64,000 nucleotides of DNA from Ichthyosporea sp. XGB-2017a (lineage: Eukaryota > Opisthokonta > Ichthyosporea): assembly GCA_002811675.1 (NCBI GenBank), contig PDIM01010326.1, forward strand, positions 16,291-80,290, read 5' to 3'. Below the pieces are notes generated by a model that made no database searches, was not told the DNA's origin, and saw only the letters and a list, made by a program, of their open reading frames with translations. This document shows, in pieces, positions 1-10,189 of the stretch. The position numbers and the translations under genes were made by a program. Within the stretch, counting starts at the first letter, position 1; each line of letters begins with the position of its first letter.

Positions 1-244
1 CCCAAAACTAAAAAGCAAATACGTCTTTTTAACAATAATAATAAGGGACGGAAACAAAAAGAAAAAAAAGGGGGGGGGGAAAGCCATGTGACATTTTTCC
101 TACTGAAGAATTGGTAGTGCCAGAATTTTTGGTTCTATAAATAGTTGAAAAAGTTTTTCGAAAAAGTTTTTTTTTATAAGTTTTTCGGCCACAACTATTT
201 ATTTGTAGTACAGTAATATTTAAGTTGTATTTATTTTGCTTTAA
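1..244. other. AT-rich left edge, no gene seen
   Basis: AT-rich sequence with homopolymer runs, lying 3' of the FG-GAP gene. It probably holds that gene's 3' UTR. No coding signal is seen. Confidence 0.5.
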
Positions 245-2510
245 TTAATATTCATCTTTGTGCATAATAAGGAGTTTTGAGACGAACAATACTACAAAAA
301 CTGACAAAAGAAGGCTGACAAAAAAGCCAAAGTATGACATGCCATGGTATGAGCCAATGAATAATTCAACCTTTTCATTCCCAGGCATTATAATATCACT
401 AACCCCGTCGCCATTCACATCGTCAAATACAGGATGCCCCATTGGCGTGGATGAAAGGAAAAATTCAGCCAAAAACGAACCATCTTTGGCCGAGAGAATG
501 GACATAACTGTAGTTCCCACAACTACGATAACTCCGTTGCTAAGTTGGGTGTGCCCCACCGACGAATGGCGGTCTGTCTCGTATAATTCGTGGCTCGCTA
601 ATGTGGGAACAAGCATAGAATCAATCTCTGCCATGCGTTCCAATTCGTCAATAGACACGAAATCTGAATTAGCTTCAAGGTGGCCCCATTTTGCGTGCGT
701 AGAAGCCGACCAGAGAACTTCACCATCCGTGCTTAGGCAATGCACCTTACCCGTGCTGAGGAAAACAAAAAGACGACGGACGATCATGTTATTTTCCAAA
801 AACGTAGCAACTAGAGGAGGCAATGCAAATATTTTTCGATCATCGAATTTTATGTCGAACGGCAGGGTACCTGTTACTTCATTTAAAAGAGATGCATGGC
901 TTCCGTCGATTCCATAAAACAGCTCATTGAAATCACTCTCTGCGATCTCACATACATCAATTTCAAACATCTTGTCGATAGGAGGCACTCCATTGGATAC
1001 TTCAAGTATGCACGCATTAGCATCCACCTCTCGCTCACGCAAAGCTATCAAATCTAGAGTTCCATCACCATTAATGTCATCCAATACACTCTGTGGCTCC
1101 CTTCGGTGAGCATGGCCGTAATTTCCGATGCCTTTTATCTCGAAGGGAATATTCAGATGGCATATGGGCCTGCCAGTATACATATCTAAAACCTCCAGTC
1201 CTTCCTTAATGGAAGAAGTTATAGAATTAAACTTATTGGCAGGATTTAGCAGGTCTATCGAATAAAAACAGTGGCAATAATTAGTAGCCTACATAAAATT
1301 GGATTTGATATCTAAGCATTAAAAAAAACGAACCTTTCATGACAGCTTTGTAGTGAGCTTTACCCAGGTGGCTATTTTCGTTCACGATCCTATTACGCTC
1401 AAATCGAGTTGGCAGTAGAATATCATCATGGTCAGTGCTCCATCTATGCGGAAGTATTTTTGAATCGCTAAAGAAAGAGTTTGAATAGAGTCTCCAGCTG
1501 TGCTCACCCTTATGCAGGCTCTATATGCAATATAAGTTAAAGGAACAAGACCTTACAACAAGAACATTCATTGTTTATCAAATTTGACTTACCTTTTTAC
1601 TATGTAGGTCGTGATGATGAACAGCAATTGTAAATTCGTCTTCTGGCCTGTCTGGAGGCTGAAAGTCATCACCCAAATGGTGCCACACAATTTTGCCCGT
1701 GTCTGCAGCAAATGCCAAATACGAAAAATGAGTCATTTCATCTTCATCATCAAACGCCAAGTCATCCATCATAACTCCCACTAAGCCTTCAACCACTTTC
1801 AACCGCGAACCCACAAGAACGTATCCACGGGGAAACGTCTTTGATCTCACAGGAGAAATAAGAAGAGAAGCACTTTTACTAAAACAAATGCGCTTCCCGT
1901 CACTTTCCAATAAAGATGCTTTCCACAAAAGAGCAAAGTTCGAATTGAAGGGCATTTTTTTATCTTCACTCTCATTCTTTACGAGCTTTTCTGCACCCGA
2001 GAACTTAAGGACAAATAGATTACAATCACTAGTTACTATAGCTAATAGAGGGAAAAAGGGCTCCTTGTGTAATTTGTCATCAGAAGAAGTCTGACTATTC
2101 CCCAAACCAAAGCGATAGGATACGATCCTTTCCGTTTCTCCAAAAAGAGAAGTGAAATCGAAAGCCAGGCTCAGCAACGCGTCGTCTTTAAAGAAATAAC
2201 CACTTAAAGTACTTCTATCGCTTGCTACAAAAATTATTTTGGAAGAGTTGTGGTAGAGATCGAAAACTTCTATAAGGGGTTTTTCCGACGCCATTTGCTG
2301 AGCTGGCAACAATCCCCGAGAATCAAATTCATATTCTCCATAGTTTTGTCGAGAAAACAATAAACAAATCAAGCAAAATATAATAAGCCCCAGTTCTTTT
2401 GATTTCAGATTGCCCAATTCACTTTCCCCATCCTCTTGATCCTCCTCTTCACCTTTTCTACAGTAGGAGTAAGAACCACTATTGCTTTGAACCGCACCAA
2501 TTCCCGACAT
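245..2510 (-). CDS. FG-GAP repeat membrane protein, three exons
   Basis: I assemble three exons on the minus strand: 2510-1593, 1520-1334 and 1254-245, giving 704 residues. Both introns are GT-AG (donors GTAAGT and GTTCGT, acceptors ATAG and GATAG) and the phases join cleanly. An N-terminal hydrophobic segment (GLIIFCLICLLF, about residues 42-53) follows an acidic cytosolic stretch, and a second one lies near the C-terminus (FFVSLLLSVFVVLFVSKLL). Calcium-binding FG-GAP type motifs are visible as DINGDGTLD and DVNGDGVSD. The pattern resembles the plant/algal FG-GAP repeat proteins typified by Arabidopsis At3g51050, including the 'PHRW' segment in the middle exon. The likely topology is a large lumenal or extracellular beta-propeller-like domain between two membrane anchors. 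The biochemical function is unknown. The ATG at 2510 is the first in frame. The family assignment is from memory of the family, not a search. Confidence 0.8.
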
Positions 2511-2880
2511 CGATTCGCAATAAACTCGTTCTTTCTACCCTATCGTAAAACAGTCGAAGGAAAACAAAGAGAAAAAAATCAAAGCAGCTATCTATCCCTC
2601 AGTCCCTCTGAACTTTAGTTATTTCTTCCTTGCTCCCTCCCTTCCTCTTCACTTCTTAACCCTGTTTCAGTGCACAAGCCGGAACAAAAGGGCGAAGAGC
2701 AAGTCAGTACTATTTTATGAATTCGGTTAATCAAAACAACAAATAAATAACAAAATCTTCCTAATTTTTCAGATATGAAACCGTACTGTTTTTTTTTTTT
2801 GGCTCTTTTTTTTTGAAGGAAAATTTTAAATTTCGAAGGTAGTTTATATTATAAAGTGCAAAATTTGGTTGTGTTGATTT

Positions 2881-4204
2881 TTATTTCTCCCCTTCTATAG
2901 AGACATTCAGAGCTGAAGGAGTACTGACTTGAGGTGGGAAAGAGTCAAGAACCCTTCTATTGTTGGGGTGTACCATTTTGATTAAGTTTGCCGACCCGTG
3001 TCTCTCTGCACCGACCCTCGCCGCTCCAATGGAAGCGTTTGACATGGGGCACACTAAATGGAAGCCTTTTGGAAAACTCTTCGATGGCTCACATCCCTCT
3101 AGGAAACCGTCCTTTAAGAACTTCCAACTCTTCCATAAAGAGCCAACACATATAATCTGCAATCCTGGGAGATCTTGGTCAGACCCTCCTTCCAGAAGGA
3201 TGCCACTGACCTTGCCAGAAACTGCTCGTGCATGGCGTCCAAGGAGAAACCCAGTGTGTTGCAGAATTTTCAAGCTCAGCAAATCATCTTTTTTTGCTCC
3301 ATTAATGACGCACATAATGAACCCCGCCACATATCGCTTGTCGAACTGACTATATATAGTTGGAATAATGGCATGAAGGCTACTTATTTCGAAGTACTTG
3401 AACAATTGCTCTTTCAAATATGCAGTATCAAGGTGAAGCCACTCATCATCCTCACTTCATATTTTCGAGGTTTCAAAAAATTTCGAAGGAGCAAAATTAG
3501 TATTCAAGTATACAGAAAAGAAAATTGGGTGGTCTGAAGAAAAGACTTACGTTTCGCTGAAATTATCTTCCTTGTAATATATACATTTGATTGCTTGTAA
3601 TGCGGCGTAAAAACCTGATCCTTGATCCCCTATACTTGTAGACAAAGTTGTGTCAGAAACAGAATGCAAAAAAACTCGAAGTTCTACCAATCAATAACAA
3701 AAGAAACTTTCAAAACTCACCTAATGTGTGTCCCCAGCCCCCACAACAGTACGACGTGCCATCAGGATTGATTAAGCGACAGTTTGATCCTGTTCCTGCA
3801 ATAATCACAACACCTCCAGGTCTGCTCGCCCCAGGGAGCACACTTGCAACACAGTACACAGACCCCATGGAATCGGAAACGCAAACAGCCGATTTGCATG
3901 CTTCCGGGTATAACTGCAAATATAAGTCAGCTAATCGCTTTTGCGCTGCCTCTTCTTCGGCGCCACTTAGGGACATCCCAATAGACTCATATACGATATC
4001 GGATTCTCTTACTTTATCCGGCAAGCTTGATTTCATTTCTTCCACCATCGCGTTCACTCGTTTCAAGCACTCTTCTTCTCCAATGAGAAGAAAATTGGTG
4101 GCTTTACCAACTGCCGTTCCCAGCACTTCCCCGTGCTCATCAATCAGCACGGCGCTACTCCCTGTAGCACCACCTTCGATCCCAATATATATTTTCCTAG
4201 GCAT
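2881..4204 (-). CDS. NAGK: N-acetyl-D-glucosamine kinase, three exons
   Basis: Exons 4204-3721, 3629-3551 and 3454-2881 join in frame to 378 residues (human NAGK is 344). The protein belongs to the BadF/BadG/BcrA/BcrD ATPase fold. The phosphate-1 loop is IGIEGGATGSS near residue 8, the phosphate-2 loop is IIAGTGSN near residue 135, and the conserved GGWGHTLGDQGSG crosses the first splice junction, which confirms that intron. The enzyme phosphorylates GlcNAc in the cytosol for amino-sugar salvage. The first two introns' donors are GTGAGT and GTAAGT. The acceptor of the last exon (GAAG) has a weak pyrimidine tract and was chosen because it keeps frame and avoids a TGA. The TAA stop sits inside AATAAA, the only such hexamer seen just downstream. 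Confidence 0.9.
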
Positions 4205-5554
4205 CTCTGATAGAGCACTATTGCTTAGATCTTCAATTCACTTCCAAGGCTTGCAAGACCTTTTAACAATGATTTACCTCCGCTCCTCTGTTCCCTGATA
4301 GTCTATATTGTTCAGCAAACAATTCTGTCCCTGTTGACAATTAAAAGGGAATACAATGAAAAAAAGTAAGGGAATAATGAGCCATAGTTGCAGAAAACGT
4401 ACTGTGAGCAGTGAGAGAACGTCGCAGATAATTTCCGCAATTATCATAATTTAATTGTTTTGGTGATTAATTAATGTTGCACATTTTGCTTCGCGTTTGT
4501 TTGTGACTACGAAATTTCTGCGAACTCAAGAGTTCGGTGGGACGAGAGTTCCCAAAAGCGCAATTGCTATCGTTACGACATCTTGGCCGGAAAGCGACGA
4601 TAAGCTCCTGGACAACATAATTTGGGGCTATGTAACGCAGAGCGATGAGATCAGCTGGCAGTTTGAATCTGCACAAAGGGTACGAGGGCGCCCTACTTGG
4701 GTTGTTTTAGCGGATGAGAAAATTTCAAAGTAAAAGTACACAGTTTGGATTTCCACAGCTGTGTGCAGTAATTTCATTTTCTTACAATGCAGCCCCAGCT
4801 GATCCATGCTAATTAATGTGCAAATTAGAACCCCAAAAGTGTGCGCAACTCCATGTGAGGAAGCTCAACTGATAATTGCAGAATAGTCATGAGGAGGATC
4901 TGTGTCGTTTGATGCGGAGGGGAACAACATTGACATTATCATGATGCAATTTACCCATCACACACTGAGAAGCTACTCAATAATATTGTTCTTTTTTTGA
5001 TTGGATTCCTCGATACTACATTGTATCGAATTGGAACTATAACCCCTTCAACTGTTATTGTTAATTAATCGCTTATTTTGATTATTCTTGTATCTTGGTT
5101 ATTCTAGTTATCTTTTGTTGTTTTGTTCTATTTTACTCTCTCTCTCTCTTTTTTTTTTTTTTTTTCCCCCGTGGGGGGGGGGGGGGGGGGGTTGGCTGGA
5201 CGTGACTTGATGTGATGTTTTTTTATTTTATTTAGTTTTCTGCTTCCACAGCTGCAGTGGACTTGAGGTGGGAGAATTAGTTTGTAAGAGTTGATTCGGT
5301 TTAAAAGATTTACTTGGTGATAGTTAATAGTATCTGTATTGGCAAAGGTGACTGACTGGCTATATCACATGGGTAAATCGTGGATGCATATGCTGTAGTC
5401 CCATTGTTTCGTCGTAGCTTTTCACTTCTTACTTGTATCCCGAACAACCCCCACCACTTACACTACTGGGGAGAAGAAGCTAGGCGACCATTAAAGCGTG
5501 CCCAGCGTAAGAATAGAGTAGAGTAGATCAAACAGATACAAAAAAAAGTAATAG
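4205..5554. other. Divergent intergenic region NAGK / PPP6C
   Basis: About 1.35 kb between divergently transcribed genes. It contains a pyrimidine tract followed by a G run near 5138-5190 and several CAGCTG hexamers (near 4757 and 5250). An ORF at 4497-4733 (78 codons) overlaps one on the opposite strand. Neither resembles a known protein, so I do not call a gene. Confidence 0.5.
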
Positions 5555-6567
5555 ATGGTGAGCACAGATAAACTAGACGAGTGGGTATCGCTCACCAGCA
5601 AGTGCCAGTACCTCCCAGAGAGCGATTTGAAGAAGCTGTGTAACGTTGTTATATCAATCCTTGTGGAGGAGAGTAACGTGCAGCCAGTTAGCAGTCCTGT
5701 GACTGTGTGTGGGGATATTCATGGTATGTGTGCAATGCTTTGTTCTGTGGGTGTGAGGGGTTGTTGTGTAGGTGATTGACTGTGTGGTGTTGTTGTTTTT
5801 GTTGTTATATAGGCCAGTTTTATGACCTGGAAGAACTGTTCCGAACTGGCGGGCAGGTTCCTGATACAAGCTATGTGTTTATGGGGGATTATGTAGATCG
5901 CGGTTATTATAGCTTGGAGACTTTCTCAAGACTGCTGGCTTTGAAGGCGCGCTACCCAGACAAGGTGGTGCTTCTGAGGGGAAATCACGAGTCGCGGCAA
6001 ATTACACAGGTGTATGGCTTTTACGACGAGTGTCAAACGAAATATGGAAATGCGAATTGCTGGAAACATTGCACAAGGGTATTTGATTATCTGACAGTGG
6101 CAGCAATTATTGACGGAAAGGTTTTGTGTGTACATGGTGGGCTTTCACCCGAAGTGCCAACATTAGATCAAATTCGAACAATCGAACGGAACCAAGAAAT
6201 TCCAAATGAAGGGGCATTTAGCGATCTGGTTTGGTCTGATCCCGATGAGATTGAAACTTGGGCGTCTTCCCCGCGTGGGGCCGGATGGCTGTTTGGGGAA
6301 AAGCCGACCAAGGACTTTATGCACATTAATCAGCTGGAGTTGGTGTGTCGGGCGCATCAGTTGGTACAGGAAGGGTATAAGTATATGTTTGAGAAAGATA
6401 TTCTGGTCACAGTGTGGTCTGCACCAAACTACTGCTATCGATGCGGTAACGTTGCGGCTGTTCTGTCTCTGTCAGACACCTTAGAGAGAAACTTTAAGCT
6501 CTTCTCTGCCGTCCCTGATAGCGAGCGTGTCATTCCTCCCACCCAAACGACACCTTATTTTCTATAA
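5555..6567 (+). CDS. PPP6C: Serine/threonine protein phosphatase 6 catalytic subunit
   Basis: Exons 5555-5723 and 5813-6567, separated by an 89-bp GTATGT...TATAG intron, encode 307 residues (human PPP6C has 305). The complete PPP metallophosphatase signature is present: CGDIHG (52-57), GDYVDRG (81-87) and RGNHE (112-116), plus the downstream WSDP and [11 protein letters not shown] segments. The PP6 class is indicated by the IERNQEIP segment, by [11 protein letters not shown], and by a C-terminus of TTPYFL rather than the PDYFL of PP2A/PP4. PP6 works as a holoenzyme with SAPS-domain subunits in cell-cycle and DNA-damage control. The split codon falls within GDIHG-Q and restores the invariant motif. 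Confidence 0.95.
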
Positions 6568-6705
6568 ACTGTTGTATTCATTATACTAAAGAAATCTATA
6601 TATTTTCAATTTTCATTGATACTTTTATTGAGATACTTTATCCCCTTGTGTGTGTGTGTGTGTTAGTTATATCGGGTGTGTATGTTGTTTGACGCATGCA
6701 AGTTT

Positions 6706-7464
6706 CTATGAGTGCAGCTTTTCAATAAGAAGTTTAACAAGGGACTCTGTTTTCTTCTGTGACATAAACTCGGAATATTGAATGGCGTTGCAAATAACAA
6801 TGGTCTCTGCATGGCTATTGGATTTCACCCACACGCGACCATTCAGTCCAATAGTCAACTCAAACCCAATGTGCTTACCCAAAAAATCGAGAACCGCACA
6901 TCGAGGAAACAGAAGTCTTCTCGCCAAAAGAGAAGAGCACTCAAATAAATATCCACCAGACAGCTCCCCCAAGCCATCGCTTTTCCCACTCGCCCCTACA
7001 CATGTCAATTCGGGCTCCAGATCGGGGTCTGCCAGGCAAATACGAGCATATACACAGTCACCTACCTGCAGCATGGGTCGATTTTTCCTCGTGGCCCCCT
7101 CAAAAGACAGCCCCATCAGCACTGCAGAAGAGCTTGTTCCAATATCCACCCTATAATTTTCTCCCCCAAGCTTTTCTGTAATGATCCCAATCACGGCCTC
7201 TTCCTTCACGGCAATGTAGCGCCTCTGGCGTGAGTCAATCCACACCCGACTAGCAGTTGCGCCCTTCTTACTCTTCAGAATCCCCGCTTTTGCAGCCATA
7301 AGCTCGTGATCGCTCTCCTGGACCACCCCAGGTCCGATCCTCACTCCCTTGGCCCCCACCTTGCCCTCCTCCACCCGGTCACTGACCCCATCCTCGGCCC
7401 CAAGCACCCTTCCCAGTCTCATCCCAGGCAGCACCACACTGTTATTCTCTGCCTCAATCTCCAT
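6706..7464 (-). CDS. EXOSC3: Exosome cap subunit RRP40/EXOSC3
   Basis: A single-exon gene of 252 residues. The central S1-like region (YIAVKEEAVIGIITEK, then LSFEGATRKNRP and the VGDCVYARI segment) and the C-terminal KH-like region (LTIGLNGRVWVKS) match the RNA-binding cap subunit Rrp40 of the nuclear and cytoplasmic RNA exosome. EGATRKNRP matches the conserved motif of this family closely. The N-terminal 50 residues (PGMRLGRVLG...GPGVV) form the usual N-terminal domain. The TAG stop is at 6706. The gene converges on PPP6C (138 bp between stops) and diverges from RAE1 across about 540 bp. Confidence 0.92.
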   Translation of the reverse strand: MEIEAENNSVVLPGMRLGRVLGAEDGVSDRVEEGKVGAKGVRIGPGVVQESDHELMAAKAGILKSKKGATASRVWIDSRQRRYIAVKEEAVIGIITEKLGGENYRVDIGTSSSAVLMGLSFEGATRKNRPMLQVGDCVYARICLADPDLEPELTCVGASGKSDGLGELSGGYLFECSSLLARRLLFPRCAVLDFLGKHIGFELTIGLNGRVWVKSNSHAETIVICNAIQYSEFMSQKKTESLVKLLIEKLHS

Positions 7465-8004
7465 CCTTCACACACAACACACAGATAAAATTATAAATCC
7501 CCCGCACAAGTACACTCCCAGTACAGAGCAGCCATGCGAACAATAATAACAACACAGCTATTATTATGATTACATCCACGAGGGACTGGGAATCCTGTAG
7601 GGCTAGGGTACTACCAGAATAATATCCCACCCCTAACCCTTCTCCTCGTCACAGCTGCTAGGCAGGACTTCTTTGGTGTTGTTTGTATTTGAAGTGTAGC
7701 TGCTGCTGCTGTATAGAGGAGGAGGGATTTGTCGTTTCCACCAGACTGGGGTGTTAGAGATTTACTATAGCTATTGTTACTGGGCTGGTGCAGAGTAGAG
7801 TAGAGGGGGATCTAACTTGCAGAGGGAAAGAACGGGTGCAGCTGCTGGAGAGGGGTGTGTTGGTGTGTGTTTTGGTTCTTTCGCAGGGTGATTAACTTAC
7901 CTTGGTGTGTGTGAAACAAGAAGAGTACTGGAGATTTTGGGGAACTATTTCATTTTCTTTTGTGCGTTTTTTGAAGTGGTAAACGGATTTAAAGAGACCT
8001 GGTA
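7465..8004. promoter_or_regulatory. Divergent promoter region EXOSC3 / RAE1
   Basis: 540 bp between the two start codons, with no ORF that looks real. It contains the 10-mer CCCTAACCCT at 7631-7640, which recurs in other upstream regions of this window, plus CAGCTG motifs near 7650 and 7842. No TATA box is obvious. The role is inferred from position only. Confidence 0.45.
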
Positions 8005-9217
8005 ATGCTTCAGCAAGCTTTGAATAATACAAATAAGGACGTGGAGGTATCACAGCCTCCGAATGACGGGGTGTCCTCGCTGTCCTTCGCGCCCGTGGGG
8101 AGTTTGCTGGCGGCGACTTCATGGGATAATCAGGTTCGTAGTCTTTGATTGCTGAATGAACTGTGGAAGAGTTTTGGATTTGTACTCATTTGGGGTAGTT
8201 TAATTTTCTTTTTATTTGAAATATGAATTTACAGACGCGAGTATGGCAAATGGATGGAAGTGGAATGACACAGCCCAAAGGCTCAATTACACACGACATG
8301 CCTCCTCTGGCGTCATGTTGGCACAGTGATGGAACGAAAGTCTTTAGTGCGGGCTGCGATAAGCAGGCCAAAATGCTTGATTTGAATACTCAACAGACAA
8401 CTACTGTTGCAATGCACGATGCGCCAATCAAAACAACACATTGGCTGAAGAATGAACAAATTCTAATGACATGCAGGTGAGTTACCATTGAGACATTTGT
8501 TGTGTTTGTTAAAGAAATTTGAGGATACAAGCTAATATCGAATTGTGTTTTGTTTGTGCTTTATTTAGTTGGGACAAAACGGTAAAATATTGGGATACAA
8601 GGTCGCAGCAACCGGCCATTACAATGCAGCTAAGGGATAAGGCATATGCTTCTGATGTTGTATATCCCCTTGCTGTTATTGCATGTGCGGATCGAAACAA
8701 TATGGTATATGATTTGAGAACTCCAAATAGGGAGTACAAGGTGATTCAATCGCATTTGAAGTACCAGACACGCTGCCTGGCTTGCTTTCCGGATCAGTCA
8801 GGGTTTGCGATTGGGTCAATCGAGGGGAGGGTTGCCATCCAACACATTGATGACAAACAGGCAGAGTCCAAAAACTTTTCATTTAAATGCCACCGTGATG
8901 ATAATGATATATATGCGGTGAATAGTATAGCATTCCATCCCGTCTATCACACATTCTCAACGGCAGGCTCAGACGGTACTCTAAATTTCTGGGATAAGGA
9001 CAGCAAACAGCGACTCAAGAATTTCAGTAAGATGGGACGGCCCATCTCATGCAGTGCATTTAATAGTGACGGGTCTATATTTGCCTATGCCTTGAGTTAT
9101 GACTGGTCAAAGGGGCATACGGGGTACAATCCAAACGTGGACAAAAACCAAATATTCTTGCATCCAACCCTCGACCAGGAGGTGCGCCCGAAAAATCGAG
9201 TGGGTGGTAGAAAATAA
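8005..9217 (+). CDS. RAE1: mRNA export factor RAE1 (WD40)
   Basis: Three exons, 8005-8133, 8235-8476 and 8569-9217, give 339 residues (human RAE1 is 368). Introns are about 100 and 92 bp with donors GTTCGT and GTGAGT. The N-terminus carries the RAE1 signature (NKDVEVSQPPNDGVSSLSF), followed by WD repeats with SCDK-like GCDKQAK, a CSWDKTVKYWD segment across the second junction, GFAIGSIEGRVAI, and the C-terminal AYALSYDWSKGH. RAE1 binds NUP98 GLEBS motifs at the nuclear pore and acts in mRNA export and spindle assembly. The stop codon lies inside AATAAA; a second AATAAA is near 9395. The first exon is too short to stand out alone; it was chosen by homology and by the in-frame splice. Confidence 0.93.
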
Positions 9218-9366
9218 AGGGACCTTTGCATGTCTAACGTAGTCGAACAAAGGGCGAGCCACAGCTGTTGGGAAATATGCTGTGCATATAGCATAAGCAT
9301 GGCCTGCTCTTTATGCACCTGATACACAAATTCGTTGCATTGTACATTGCTCTGAAATGAATGAAG

Positions 9367-9372
9367 CTTTAT
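9367..9372 (-). terminator. Poly(A) signal AATAAA for the small secreted gene
   Basis: AATAAA on the minus strand (TTTATT on plus), about 290 bp past the stop of the Ser-Gly repeat gene. No other gene on this strand could use it. Confidence 0.4.
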
Positions 9373-9662
9373 TCGAAGGAATAAGTTCTTTAAATAAACT
9401 TTAAATAATAAGGATAGTTCAAAACAGAAGTGGGAACAAGGAAAGGGGACAATTTAGGGAAGGACTTCGCAGACTGCCAGCATCCGCACACAATAGTAAA
9501 AAGGTACATTAATATCATTAACACATGGAGCATCCGTCCATGAGGAAGTGAATCTACAGGGTCGAGTGAACTCGACATGGAATGAGTGACGGAGGCAAAA
9601 AGAGATAGAGGCGGGGGGTAATTGAGGGATTCTGGGGGAAAAGGCACAACTGCTTGAGTTAC

Positions 9663-10019
9663 TTACATCAAAGCAGCGAAAACAGCAGCACTCAATGCAG
9701 AGATAGAGAACAAGGCAGTGGAAGCTCCATTGGAATTGTTACCTGGGTTAGCTGTGGTGGTGACTGGGCCAGTTGTTGCCGGGCCAGTTGTTGGCTCGTT
9801 GGTTGGTTGAGCAGTGGTGGTTGAGGTGGGTGTATGGGTGCTGGAGGGAATAACAGTGGTGTATGTGCCGGAACCAGAAGGATCCCCAGAACCAGATTGG
9901 TCATACTCAAAGTCGAATTCAATTTCACTCAAATCTTCAAGGAACAAAAACTCGTGGGCAGAGGCTGAGGCAATCAAGGTAACGAGGGCAAGGCAAAAAA
10001 TGATAGTTTTGGAATTCAT
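9663..10019 (-). CDS. Small secreted Ser-Gly repeat protein, GPI-like tail
   Basis: A 118-residue protein. A signal peptide (MNSKTIIFCLALVTLIASASA) is followed by an acidic aromatic segment rich in Glu/Asp/Phe, then QSGSGDPSGSG, a Ser/Thr/Pro mucin-like stalk and a hydrophobic C-terminus (ALFSISALSAAVFAALM) preceded by small residues. This is the layout of a GPI-anchored surface protein. Ser-Gly dipeptides next to acidic residues resemble glycosaminoglycan attachment sites. It shares every element, in order, with the gene at 13127-13501, so the two are paralogs. An upstream TATA box lies at 10176-10183. The stop overlaps a GTAAGT that could act as a donor, but the paralog's matching ending supports the stop. 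The function is unknown. Confidence 0.75.
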   Translation of the reverse strand: MNSKTIIFCLALVTLIASASAHEFLFLEDLSEIEFDFEYDQSGSGDPSGSGTYTTVIPSSTHTPTSTTTAQPTNEPTTGPATTGPVTTTANPGNNSNGASTALFSISALSAAVFAALM

Positions 10020-10175
10020 ATTTTCTGTTTGATTTGCTTTTTTTCTTCTATGTTGTTTGGATATGATATCTATGATTTAAAGATTATTAACTTTGCTACA
10101 GTAAATTTTTTAAATATTAATTTTAAAGATTAATGTTCTGACTTCTTCTTGTCTACTCGGTACGGAAGGGAGGCG

Positions 10176-10183
10176 TATTTATA
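10176..10183 (-). promoter_or_regulatory. TATA box
   Basis: TATAAATA on the minus strand, 157 bp upstream of the ATG at 10019. The match is strong and the spacing is close to that at the BT1 transporter gene (161 bp). Confidence 0.5.
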
Positions 10184-10189
10184 GCGCAA

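Noticed and set aside
4467-4733. Overlapping ORFs of 69 and 78 codons upstream of NAGK
   Set aside because: No recognisable motif, no clear start context and both strands equally open.
9390-9647. 85-codon ORF with one hydrophobic segment, possibly joined by splicing to the small secreted gene
   Set aside because: The GTAAGT at the stop is suggestive, but the paralog ends at the same place, and the ORF overlaps the likely 3' UTR.
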